A DNA stretch of 18,846 nt from Clostridiales bacterium (GTDB lineage Bacteria > Bacillota > Clostridia > Peptostreptococcales > JAAYPU01). Shown piece after piece: positions 5,962 to 13,296 of the stretch (positions are counted from its first letter, which is position 1; each line of letters opens with the position of its first letter). The stretch is taken from the NCBI GenBank assembly GCA_012519645.1, contig JAAYPU010000046.1, forward strand, positions 1 to 18,846. The letters run 5' to 3'. The notes beneath the pieces are model-generated. The model saw only the letters and a program-made list of their open reading frames with translations. It ran no database searches and was not told where the DNA came from. The translations under genes were made by a program, and so were the position numbers.

Positions 5962-7311
5962 ATGATACATAAATATAAATTTAAAGACAAGCATATTGTT
6001 TTAGACGTAAACAGCGGAGCTGTGCATGTAGTCGAAAAAATAATCTATGATATTTTAGATGTTTATAATGGGGAAAACAAGGAAGAGGTTTTTGTTGCAA
6101 TAAGAGATAAATATGATGAATCTTCCGTTCATGATGCTGTTTCAGATTTGGACTATCTGATATCTCATGGTTTGCTGTTTTCTGATGACTCTCATATTAC
6201 GGACGAAATAATCCATAATAAAAAGCCGGTAGTAAAGGCTCTTTGTTTACATATTTCTCATGATTGCAATATGAACTGCAGATATTGCTTTGGTGATCAG
6301 GGAGCATTTGAAGGCATAAGAGAGCTTATGTCTTTTGAGGTTGGCAAGAAAGCTATTGATTTTCTCGTACAAAATTCAGGCAGCAGAAGAAATCTGGAGG
6401 TTGACTTTTTCGGCGGTGAACCTCTAATGAATTTTGACGTAGTAAAAGCTTTGGTTCATTATGGTAAGACGGTTGAAAAAACTTACAGAAAGAATATTCG
6501 TTTTACTATTACTACTAATGGATTATTGTTAGATGATGAAAAAATTGATTATATAAATGAACATATGGATAATATTATTTTAAGTATAGATGGCAGACCT
6601 GAAATACATGATAAAATGAGACGTACATGGAATGATAAGGGTACCTATGATTTAATAATTAAGAATTATCACCATTTCGTTCAAAAAAGAAAAGATGCGC
6701 TATACTATGTCCGAGGCACCTTTACAAAGGAAAATCTCGATTTTTCGGAAGATTTGATTCATCTTATAAATCAAGGCTTCAAAAATGTATCTATAGAACC
6801 AGTAGTAGTTAACGATAATATAAGCTATGCTTTAAGAGAAGACGATTTAGACAGTATATTTAATGAATATGAGAAGCTGTCTGATTATTATATTCAGGAA
6901 TACAAGAATGGTAAGGCTTTTGAGTTTTTTCATTTTAATTTGGATTTAGACCAAGGTCCGTGTATTATAAAAAGAATTTCCGGCTGCGGAGCAGGCACGG
7001 AATATATGGCTATAGCTCCTAACGGGGATATATATCCATGTCATCAATTTGTTGGCAATAAGGATTTTCTGTTAGGAAATATAAATGAAAATTGTTTTGA
7101 AAACAGGCTGTATGATACTTTCAATAAAGCCCATATTTTTAATAAAGAAAAATGTAAAAGCTGTTGGGCTAAATTTTATTGCAGCGGGGGCTGCCATGCC
7201 AATGCATATAATATAAACGGCAGCATTTATGAGCCGTATGAATTAGGCTGCGAGATGGAGAAAAAAAGAATCGAGTGCGCCATAGGAATACAGGCTGCAC
7301 TAACAGAATGA
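5962..7311 (+). CDS. scfB: SCIFF maturase ScfB, radical SAM/SPASM protein
   Basis: ScfB uses a radical S-adenosylmethionine cluster to install Cys-to-Thr thioether bonds in ScfA. The 449-residue length is standard. An N-terminal PqqD-like RRE domain (about residues 1-85) binds the precursor leader. The radical-SAM site is CNMNCRYC, with Cys102, Cys106 and Cys109, followed by the conserved DFFGGEPLMN segment (148-157) and FTITTNG. The C-terminal SPASM domain has Cys342, Cys360, Cys398, Cys401, Cys407, Cys411 and Cys430, including CKSCWAKFYCSGGCHANA, which would hold auxiliary iron-sulfur clusters. The start ATG follows GGAGTGGTGA. The gene lies 284 nt after scfA with its own candidate promoter, so precursor and enzyme may be expressed at different levels. 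The stop codon is inside a 13-bp hairpin. Confidence 0.96.
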   Translation: MIHKYKFKDKHIVLDVNSGAVHVVEKIIYDILDVYNGENKEEVFVAIRDKYDESSVHDAVSDLDYLISHGLLFSDDSHITDEIIHNKKPVVKALCLHISHDCNMNCRYCFGDQGAFEGIRELMSFEVGKKAIDFLVQNSGSRRNLEVDFFGGEPLMNFDVVKALVHYGKTVEKTYRKNIRFTITTNGLLLDDEKIDYINEHMDNIILSIDGRPEIHDKMRRTWNDKGTYDLIIKNYHHFVQKRKDALYYVRGTFTKENLDFSEDLIHLINQGFKNVSIEPVVVNDNISYALREDDLDSIFNEYEKLSDYYIQEYKNGKAFEFFHFNLDLDQGPCIIKRISGCGAGTEYMAIAPNGDIYPCHQFVGNKDFLLGNINENCFENRLYDTFNKAHIFNKEKCKSCWAKFYCSGGCHANAYNINGSIYEPYELGCEMEKKRIECAIGIQAALTE

Positions 7312-7329
7312 AAGAATTTCATTCTGTTA
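7301..7329 (+). repeat. Perfect hairpin overlapping the scfB stop codon
   Basis: TAACAGAATGAAA (7301-7313) pairs perfectly with 7317-7329 across a GAA triloop. The TGA stop (7309-7311) is inside the left arm, so the right arm repeats the end of the coding sequence inverted. No T-run follows, as with the queA hairpin. It could act as a weak terminator or an mRNA-end stabiliser. Confidence 0.8.
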
Positions 7330-7418
7330 GAGTATAGGGTATAGAGTATGGAGTAGGTCTAAGGTTTCAGGTCTCAGGAAAAGTGATTAGTGATTAGTGT
7401 TTTTGATCCGGCTTAGCG
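7330..7418. repeat. Heptad arrays after scfB
   Basis: GAGTATA, GGGTATA, GAGTATG and GAGTAGG occupy 7330-7357. They run into GGTCTAA, GGTTTCA and GGTCTCA (7356-7376), then a short GATTAGT repeat near 7384-7399. The GGTCTCA unit recurs from 5144-5164, about 2.2 kb upstream. Confidence 0.65.
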
Positions 7419-7489
7419 TGTCATTGCGAACATCCGAAGGATGTGTGGCAATCCAGACCGCCACGTCGCTCTCGCTCCTCGCGGTGACA
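7419..7489. repeat. REP-like inverted hairpin pair, TGTCATTGCGA type
   Basis: The element is bounded by TGTCA and TGACA. Half one folds as ATTGC (7423-7427) with GCAAT (7448-7452), topped by ACATCC-GAA-GGATGT (7430-7444). Half two is inverted and folds as ACCGC (7457-7461) with GCGGT (7481-7485). Reading half two on the minus strand, both halves share TGTCA-NN-GCGA...GTGGC-NN-TC. TT/AA pairs in one half are replaced by CC/GG in the other, so base pairing is kept while sequence changes. It is G+C-rich relative to its neighbours. Similar GTCATTGCGA...GGCAATC repeats occur in many bacteria. Confidence 0.8.
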
Positions 7490-7525
7490 AATTGAAATCA
7501 ATCGTACAACAGCCAGAAAATTGAA

Positions 7526-7669
7526 AGATGAGAGATGAAAGATGAAAGTTAAGGAGGAAATTTTGTATTACAAAATTTCTACATTAAATCTTAAATCATA
7601 AATCATAAATCTTAAATCAATAACTATTGCTCAACTATCGTTCAACTATCGTTCAACAGTAGCGAAGCT
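7526..7669. repeat. Heptad arrays, palindrome and 11-nt repeat upstream of the carbonic-anhydrase-like gene
   Basis: AGATGAG, AGATGAA, AGATGAA and AGTTAAG (7526-7553) precede a perfect hairpin, GAAATTTTGT (7557-7566) with ACAAAATTTC (7570-7579). Five uninterrupted TAAATCT/TAAATCA heptads follow (7585-7619). Next is an 11-nt repeat, TCAACTATCGT twice plus a diverged third copy (7631-7663), which runs into another GCGAAGC motif (7662-7668). Together with the preceding arrays this fills the 390-nt gap after scfB. I see no gene in it. Confidence 0.7.
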
Positions 7670-7701
7670 TCAATACATCATTCACCAAATTGGAGGTTAT
7701 C

Positions 7702-8226
7702 ATGATTCTGCAGGTTGATAATTTGAAACCGAATATTCCCGATTCCAGCTTTATCGCAAATACTGCGGCTATTATCGGTGATGTCAGGATAGGAGAAAAT
7801 ACCAGTATATGGTTTAATACCGTTGTCAGAGGGGATATTAATCATATTATTATAGGCAGAGACAGCAACATTCAGGATAATTGTACGCTGCATGTTTCTT
7901 CAAAGTATCCTGCTATCATTGGAAGCCGCACTGTCATAGGACATAACGCAGTCGTTCATGCTTGTACTATAGGAAGTAATGTTCTTGTTGGAATAGGGGC
8001 TACAATATTGGATGGTGCTGTTATAGAGGATAATGTTATAATTGGTGCAGGAACTCTTATAACTCCGGGGAAAATAGTGAAAAGTAATTCGGTTGTTATG
8101 GGACAACCCTTTAAAGTTATCAGGTCTTTTAATGAAGAAGATCAGAAAATGATTGATGGGATTATTTTAAGATATTCAAAATGGTCAAAAATATATAAAA
8201 ATACTACGAAGGAGGTAAGCTTATGA
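7702..8226 (+). CDS. Gamma-carbonic anhydrase / YrdA-PaaY-like left-handed beta-helix protein
   Basis: The 174-residue product is built from hexapeptide repeats, for example IIGDVRIGENTSIW, VLVGIGATILDGAVI and NVIIGAGTLI, predicting a left-handed beta helix that trimerises. His64 (NCTLHV), His81 and His86 (GHNAVVH) occupy the positions of the three zinc-binding histidines of gamma-carbonic anhydrases, with the expected 5-residue spacing of the last two. A C-terminal helix (about 143-165) is typical. Many members lack proven activity, so CO2 hydration is a family-based possibility only. ATG 7702 is 5 nt after GGAGG; the TTG at 7690 overlaps that site and is rejected. The TGA stop overlaps the secD ATG by 4 nt, so the three genes to secF are translationally linked. 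A gene of this type is not a usual partner of secD. Confidence 0.9.
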   Translation: MILQVDNLKPNIPDSSFIANTAAIIGDVRIGENTSIWFNTVVRGDINHIIIGRDSNIQDNCTLHVSSKYPAIIGSRTVIGHNAVVHACTIGSNVLVGIGATILDGAVIEDNVIIGAGTLITPGKIVKSNSVVMGQPFKVIRSFNEEDQKMIDGIILRYSKWSKIYKNTTKEVSL

Positions 8227-9479
8227 AAAAAGCATTAGTTGTGCTGCTCATCATAGTCTTAGTTGGCGGTTGGATCATTTCAGTTCAAGGTATTCAAATC
8301 GGCAATATCAAGATTGAGCCTATCAACAAACTTGTAAAACTCGGATTGGATTTAAAAGGCGGAGTATATGTTGTAATGGAGGCGGAAACAGATGCTACGG
8401 GTGAAGAATTAAGAGCATTGATGTCTCAAACGCAGCATGTAATAGAAAGACGGGTCAATGCAATGGGTCTTTCTGAACCTAATGTTCTTATAGAAGGTGA
8501 AAAAAGAATTCGTATCGAGCTTCCCGGTGTAAAGAATTCTACTGAAGCTATTGAAGCAATAGGAAAAACTGCTCAATTAGAATTTATAGACCATACAGGA
8601 AAAGTGATTTTAACAGGAAAAGATATAAAAAATGCGGGCGTTATGTATGATGAAAGAAACATGCCGGCAGTATCTTTGGAAATGACAAGTGAAGGTGCAG
8701 AAGTATTTAGGGAAGCAACACGTATTGCAGCAGCTGCCACAGGCGAGGCAAATATTATAGCTATAGTTTTGGATGGAGAAATAATATCAGCACCGGGTGT
8801 AAGAAGTGAAATCCCAAACGGCAAAGCTCAAATATCAGGTTCCAGAACGATAGAAGAAGCAACAACTTTAGCAGGACTTATCAGAGGCGGTGCGCTTCCG
8901 GTGACTCTTAAAGAGGTAAGGTCTTCAGTAATCGGAGCAACTCTTGGAATAGATGCAATGAATCAAAGCGTTTTCGCAGGAATATTAGGTATTGGACTTA
9001 TAATAATATTCATGCTTATAATGTATAGATTACCGGGAATTGCATCCGGTATTGCTTTGCTGCTGTATATTTTAATTGTTGTCTGGATTTTAGTTGGATT
9101 CAAATATGTATTAACATTGCCGGGAATGGCAGGTATTATTCTTTCAGTAGGGATGGCGGTGGATGCTAATGTTATTATTTTTGAAAGAATAAAAGAAGAG
9201 ATCCAAGCCGGTAAAAGCGTAAGGGCTGCGGTAAATTCCGGTTTTAAACGTGCTTTAAGTACTATCATGGATTCAAATATAACTACCCTGATTGCTGGTA
9301 TAGTATTATATCAATTTGGTACAGGACCGGTAAGAGGTTTTTCGGTAACATTGATGATTGGTATATTGACAAGCTTATTTACAGCCGTGGTAATTACTAG
9401 GCTGATACTTTCGGCCCTTTCCGGAGTACGTGGATTTAATAATCCTAAATTTTACGGAGTAAAGGAGGGGTCGAAATGA
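8223..9479 (+). CDS. secD: Protein translocase subunit SecD
   Basis: SecD is an RND-type membrane protein that, with SecF, helps SecYEG complete export using the proton or sodium gradient. The 418-residue length fits the short clostridial form, which lacks part of the large external domain of the E. coli protein. There is an N-terminal helix (about 4-22), the conserved LGLDLKGG (40-47), an extracellular P1-type domain, then five helices from about residue 245. GMAVDANVIIFERIKEE near 310 is the hallmark of transmembrane segment 4. The start has an excellent AAGGAGGTAAGC site, overlaps the previous stop as ATGA, and the gene itself overlaps secF the same way. Confidence 0.97.
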   Translation: MKKALVVLLIIVLVGGWIISVQGIQIGNIKIEPINKLVKLGLDLKGGVYVVMEAETDATGEELRALMSQTQHVIERRVNAMGLSEPNVLIEGEKRIRIELPGVKNSTEAIEAIGKTAQLEFIDHTGKVILTGKDIKNAGVMYDERNMPAVSLEMTSEGAEVFREATRIAAAATGEANIIAIVLDGEIISAPGVRSEIPNGKAQISGSRTIEEATTLAGLIRGGALPVTLKEVRSSVIGATLGIDAMNQSVFAGILGIGLIIIFMLIMYRLPGIASGIALLLYILIVVWILVGFKYVLTLPGMAGIILSVGMAVDANVIIFERIKEEIQAGKSVRAAVNSGFKRALSTIMDSNITTLIAGIVLYQFGTGPVRGFSVTLMIGILTSLFTAVVITRLILSALSGVRGFNNPKFYGVKEGSK

Positions 9480-10363
9480 AATTGAAGGTAATAAAATACA
9501 CTAAGATTTGGTATGGTATTTCTGCTATAGTTATAATAATAGGGCTTGTTTTTGGCTTTTTGGGCGGTTTCAATTCAGGAATAGATTTCACCGGGGGAAC
9601 AATGCTGCATATTGATATGGAGCAATTAGTATCCGTAAGTGATATTAAAGAAATTACAGATAAGTATGATCTGAAGGATGCAAGTATTGTTCATGTTGGA
9701 CAAGATAAACATGAAGTAATGATCAAAACTAAAGTATCTCTTTCAAATGAAGAAAGAACAAGCATATTTAATGATATTACCGGCGAATACAATCTAACGG
9801 ATGAGAATCTTTTAAATAGTGAACAAATAGGACCGACTATTGGCGGAGAAACAAAAAAGGGAGCATTTATAGCTATTATAATTGCAAGTATCGGAATGCT
9901 AATCTATATTGGTATTAGGTTTGAATTCAAGTTTGCAATAGCCGCTGTAGTAGCATTGATTCATGATATTTTAATTATGCTGGCTTTTTACGGCATATTC
10001 AGGATACCTATCAATACCCCGTTTATTGCAGCAATTTTGATCATTGTCGGATATTCCATCAATGATACGATTGTAATATTTGACAGAATACGTGAAAATC
10101 TGCCTTCAACTAAAAAGAATAAATATGAGGAAATGATTGATACCAGTATCAATCAAACACTTAAACGTACAATGAACACTTCTATTACCACACTTCTTGC
10201 AATAATCTGCCTGTACTTTTTAGGTGTTCAATCAATAAGAGATTTTACATTACCTATTATTGCAGGTGTCATAGCCGGAACATATTCTTCTATATTCATT
10301 GCAAGTCCGTTGTGGTATAATTTGAATATGATTTTTGATAAACCTAAATATGTTGGAAAATAA
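9476..10363 (+). CDS. secF: Protein translocase subunit SecF
   Basis: SecF pairs with SecD in the Sec accessory complex. The 295-residue product begins with a transmembrane helix (about 13-31), then GIDFTGG (35-41), an external domain, and five further helices from about residue 135. The signature GYSINDTIVIFDRIREN (from about 191) matches SecF. An AAGGAGGGG ribosome-binding site lies inside the end of secD, and the ATG overlaps its stop by 4 nt. No terminator separates secF from apt, 23 nt downstream. In several Clostridia recJ lies between these two genes; here it does not. Confidence 0.97.
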   Translation: MKLKVIKYTKIWYGISAIVIIIGLVFGFLGGFNSGIDFTGGTMLHIDMEQLVSVSDIKEITDKYDLKDASIVHVGQDKHEVMIKTKVSLSNEERTSIFNDITGEYNLTDENLLNSEQIGPTIGGETKKGAFIAIIIASIGMLIYIGIRFEFKFAIAAVVALIHDILIMLAFYGIFRIPINTPFIAAILIIVGYSINDTIVIFDRIRENLPSTKKNKYEEMIDTSINQTLKRTMNTSITTLLAIICLYFLGVQSIRDFTLPIIAGVIAGTYSSIFIASPLWYNLNMIFDKPKYVGK

Positions 10364-10386
10364 ACAAAGCTAGGGGGCATTTCATT

Positions 10387-10902
10387 ATGTTAAATTTAAA
10401 GGATAAGATTCGAGATATTCCTGATTTTCCCGAGAAGGGTATTCTTTTCAGAGATATTACAACCTTGCTTCAGGATAAAGAAGCATTCAAAATGGCAGTG
10501 GATGAATTGAAAAAGATAACTGATGAATATGAGTTTGATTTGATTATTGGACCTGAATCCAGAGGATTTATAGTTGGAACACCTTTGGCATATGCCACAG
10601 GTAAAGGCTTTGTCCCGGTAAGAAAGCCTGGGAAGCTTCCTTATAAAACCATTCGTTTTGCATATGATTTAGAATATGGCAGTGATGTCTTAGAGATACA
10701 CATGGATGCAATCAAAGAAGGTGAAAAAGTTATTATTGTGGATGATTTACTGGCAACCGGAGGTACTCTGCTTTCAACGATCAGGCTTGTGGAACAATTA
10801 GGCGGAGAAGTAGCTGCAGTGTTAGTACTTATTGAATTAACGGATTTAAACGGAAGAGATAAACTTCAGAAATATAATGTTAGATCTTTGATTCAATATT
10901 AA
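10387..10902 (+). CDS. apt: Adenine phosphoribosyltransferase
   Basis: Apt converts adenine and phosphoribosyl pyrophosphate to AMP in purine salvage in the cytosol. The 171-residue length and sequence match the bacterial enzyme: IPDFPEKGILFRDIT at the N terminus, GPESRGFIVGTPLAYATG near 55-75, VPVRKPGKLP near 78, and the phosphoribosyl-pyrophosphate-binding motif VIIVDDLLATGGTLLS (about 115-130). The ATG at 10387 follows an AGGGGGC site with about 9 nt spacing. It is 23 nt after secF and probably in the same transcript. A terminator lies between apt and the following rel gene. Confidence 0.96.
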   Translation: MLNLKDKIRDIPDFPEKGILFRDITTLLQDKEAFKMAVDELKKITDEYEFDLIIGPESRGFIVGTPLAYATGKGFVPVRKPGKLPYKTIRFAYDLEYGSDVLEIHMDAIKEGEKVIIVDDLLATGGTLLSTIRLVEQLGGEVAAVLVLIELTDLNGRDKLQKYNVRSLIQY

Positions 10903-10922
10903 ATTTCAAATATTTATTTTAT

Positions 10923-10946
10923 GACGGGTAATCCCGTCTTCTTTTT
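10923..10946 (+). terminator. Intrinsic terminator or attenuator between apt and rel
   Basis: GACGGG (10923-10928) pairs with CCCGTC (10933-10938) across a TAAT loop, followed by TTCTTTTT. It lies in the 69-nt gap, 26 nt before the rel start codon's immediate leader. A candidate promoter just upstream, TTGATT (10888-10893), 17 nt, TATTTA (10911-10916), would start transcription at about the hairpin itself, so rel may depend on read-through. Confidence 0.7.
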
Positions 10947-10971
10947 GAATTCCAAACTAGGGGAATGCTTT

Positions 10972-13146
10972 ATGTTAGAACATTTTATTGATGAAATAAT
11001 TAAATACAATCCAAATACTGATTTGTCGCTTATAGAAAAAGCATATAACATTGCAGAGAAGTATCATGCCGGTCAACTGAGGAAATCGGGAGAAGAATAT
11101 TTTATTCATCCCGTTGAAGTGGCAAAAATACTAATAGAACTTGAAATGGATGATGCAACAATTATAGCCGGCTTGCTTCATGATGTTCTGGAAGATACAG
11201 ATTATACCTACGAACAGTTGAAAAACGACTTTGGCGATGAAATTGCCATGCTTGTGGAAGGTGTAACAAAACTTGGAACATTGGTTTACGAAAGCAAGGA
11301 AGAAAGACAGGCTGAAAATTTGAGAAAGATGTTTTTGGCTATGTCTAAAGATATTCGTGTGCTCATTATCAAGCTGGCTGACCGTCTACATAATATGCGG
11401 ACAATCAATTATATGGATGAAAGAAAAATCAGGGAAAAGTGTTTGGAGACTATTGAGATCTATGCTCCTTTGGCACATAGATTAGGAATATCCAAGATAA
11501 AGTGGGAGTTGGAAGATATCTCTTTCAGATATCTGGAACCTCATGCTTACTATGATTTATATGAGAAGGTTAAAAAGAAGCGATCTGAAAGAGAGAATAT
11601 CATTAACGAAGTTATAGAAGAACTAAAATCCGAAATAAAGCTTCATAATATCAGTTTTGAAATTACCGGAAGGTCCAAGCATTTTTATAGTATTTACAAA
11701 AAGATGAAATATCAGAATAAAGAATTTGATGAAATCTTTGATTTGATGGCAGTAAGAATCATTGTCGATTCGATTAGGGATTGTTATGCTGTTCTGGGTA
11801 TTGTTCATACTATGTGGAAGCCGATACCCGGAAGATTCAAAGATTATATTGCCATGCCTAAACCTAATATGTATCAGTCCATTCATACTACGGTCATAGG
11901 GAAAAATGGAGATCCGTTTGAAATACAGATAAGAACCCTTGAAATGCATAAGATTGCAGAGTATGGTATAGCTGCACACTGGAAGTATAAAGAAGGAAAA
12001 CAAAATAACAGTGAATTTGATAACAAGCTGTCATGGCTGCGGCAGATGATGGAATGGCAAAGAGAGCTTAAGGATCCGAAAGAGTTTATGGAATCTTTAA
12101 AGGTCGATTTGTTTTCCAATCAGGTGTTTGTTTTTACTCCAAAAGGTGAAGTCATAGAACTCCCGATGGGCTCTACGCCTATAGACTTTGCATATAAGAT
12201 CCACTCGGAAGTAGGCAATAAATGTATTGGCTCTAGGGTAAACGGTAAAATGGTACCTCTGGATTATAAACTAAATAACGGAAACATTGTTGAGATCATT
12301 ACGTCAGCCAACAGTAAGGGACCAAGTATTGACTGGCTGAAAATTGTAAAAAGTACACAAGCAAAAAATAAAATTAAAAATTGGCTTAAGAAGGAAGATA
12401 AATCAGATAATATTGATAAAGGCAGAGAAATATTAGAAAAATATGTAAGAAGAAAAGGATATGACTCGCAGCAGATCATCAGACCTCAATGGATAAATAA
12501 GGCTGCGAAACATTTTAACCTTACTTCCTCTGAGCATCTATATGCTTCAATAGGAAACGGAAGCATCATGGTCAATAAAGTTGTGCCAATGCTTCAAGAG
12601 TATTACAGGATTGAAAAACAGCAAGAGCTGATTCAAAACGAAAAGTCATCTGCTGATGTCCAACCAACAAAACAAAAAAGAAAGAAAAAAGAAGCAAGTG
12701 GTATAAAGGTCAAAGGTGTGGATAACCTTCTGATCAGAATGTCAAAATGCTGTAATCCTGTGCCAGGGGATGAAATTGTCGGGTTTATTACGAAGGGCAG
12801 AGGTTTATCTATACATCGAAGAGACTGTATCAATATCATAAGCGAATATGACAGCATAAAAAACAGACTGATTGAGGTCGAATGGGATACTGATAAGGAA
12901 GATATATCTTATGAAACCGACATCAGCATTTTAGCGGAAGATAGAAAAGGAATTTTGGTGGATGTCACGCGTGTTTTTGATGATTTAAATATGACTGTTA
13001 CCGGTATTATGGCTAAGAGTGGTAAAGATAGTATCGTTACAATTAATTTAACAATTGAAATCACTAACATCGACCAATTGGAAAAAGTATTTACTAAGAT
13101 AAAGAATCTTCAGGGTGTAGTGGATGTATTCAGGGCGATAAGCTAG
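10972..13146 (+). CDS. relA: Bifunctional (p)ppGpp synthetase/hydrolase Rel
   Basis: This is a long RelA/SpoT homologue that makes and degrades the stringent-response alarmone. I start it at ATG 10972 after AGGGG (10959-10963), giving 724 residues; the in-frame ATG at 10921 overlaps the terminator. The hydrolase domain (about 20-170) retains the metal ligands in FIHPVEV (His46), LLHDVLEDT (His70, Asp71) and KLADRLHNMRT (Asp137). The synthetase domain (about 225-345) has RFKD at 288-291, the RxKD loop typical of bifunctional enzymes, then MPKPNMYQSIHT. A TGS domain (about 384-445), a helical and zinc-finger-like region with MSKCCNPVPGDEIVG, and a C-terminal ACT domain (about 650-724) follow. 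Both activities should be present. dtd follows after a repeat-rich gap. Confidence 0.97.
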   Translation: MLEHFIDEIIKYNPNTDLSLIEKAYNIAEKYHAGQLRKSGEEYFIHPVEVAKILIELEMDDATIIAGLLHDVLEDTDYTYEQLKNDFGDEIAMLVEGVTKLGTLVYESKEERQAENLRKMFLAMSKDIRVLIIKLADRLHNMRTINYMDERKIREKCLETIEIYAPLAHRLGISKIKWELEDISFRYLEPHAYYDLYEKVKKKRSERENIINEVIEELKSEIKLHNISFEITGRSKHFYSIYKKMKYQNKEFDEIFDLMAVRIIVDSIRDCYAVLGIVHTMWKPIPGRFKDYIAMPKPNMYQSIHTTVIGKNGDPFEIQIRTLEMHKIAEYGIAAHWKYKEGKQNNSEFDNKLSWLRQMMEWQRELKDPKEFMESLKVDLFSNQVFVFTPKGEVIELPMGSTPIDFAYKIHSEVGNKCIGSRVNGKMVPLDYKLNNGNIVEIITSANSKGPSIDWLKIVKSTQAKNKIKNWLKKEDKSDNIDKGREILEKYVRRKGYDSQQIIRPQWINKAAKHFNLTSSEHLYASIGNGSIMVNKVVPMLQEYYRIEKQQELIQNEKSSADVQPTKQKRKKKEASGIKVKGVDNLLIRMSKCCNPVPGDEIVGFITKGRGLSIHRRDCINIISEYDSIKNRLIEVEWDTDKEDISYETDISILAEDRKGILVDVTRVFDDLNMTVTGIMAKSGKDSIVTINLTIEITNIDQLEKVFTKIKNLQGVVDVFRAIS

Positions 13147-13164
13147 TGGGTAGTGATTTGTATT

Positions 13165-13264
13165 AGATAAAAGATAATAAATAATAGATAAAAATTAATG
13201 AAAGAATTTGACTATGTCAAATTCTTACTATCATTATTATCTCTTATCTTTTATTTCTTATCTC
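13165..13264. repeat. Inverted heptad arrays around an 11-bp hairpin between rel and dtd
   Basis: Four phased heptads AGATAAA, AGATAAT, AAATAAT and AGATAAA (13165-13192) are followed by a perfect hairpin, AAGAATTTGAC (13202-13212) with GTCAAATTCTT (13216-13226). Four phased TTATCTC/TTATCTT/TTATTTC units (13237-13264) follow. The right array is roughly the reverse complement of the left, so the region could fold as one long imperfect stem. No T-run follows the hairpin, so termination is doubtful. Confidence 0.75.
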
Positions 13265-13296
13265 AAAAAGGAAGGCTATTAAGCGGGAGGTATATA

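Noticed and set aside
1088..7619. CRISPR array
   Set aside because: Repeats are contiguous 7-nt units without spacers of 30-40 nt, and no cas gene is present.
7551..7619. Short open frame after AAGGAGG starting at TTG 7563
   Set aside because: It would be about a dozen codons read through a palindrome and TAAATCT heptads, with no plausible product.
8573..9268. Antisense open frames across secD and elsewhere
   Set aside because: They lie opposite conserved coding sequence, have no ribosome-binding sites and show no protein family features, so they are shadows.
10921..10971. Upstream start adding 17 residues to Rel
   Set aside because: The extension translates the apt terminator; ATG 10972 has its own ribosome-binding site and matches the family N terminus.
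13198..13296. Upstream start adding 33 hydrophobic residues to Dtd
   Set aside because: The extension covers the hairpin and TTATCTC heptads. Dtd is a soluble protein that begins MRAVVQRV, which matches ATG 13297 behind GGGAGG.
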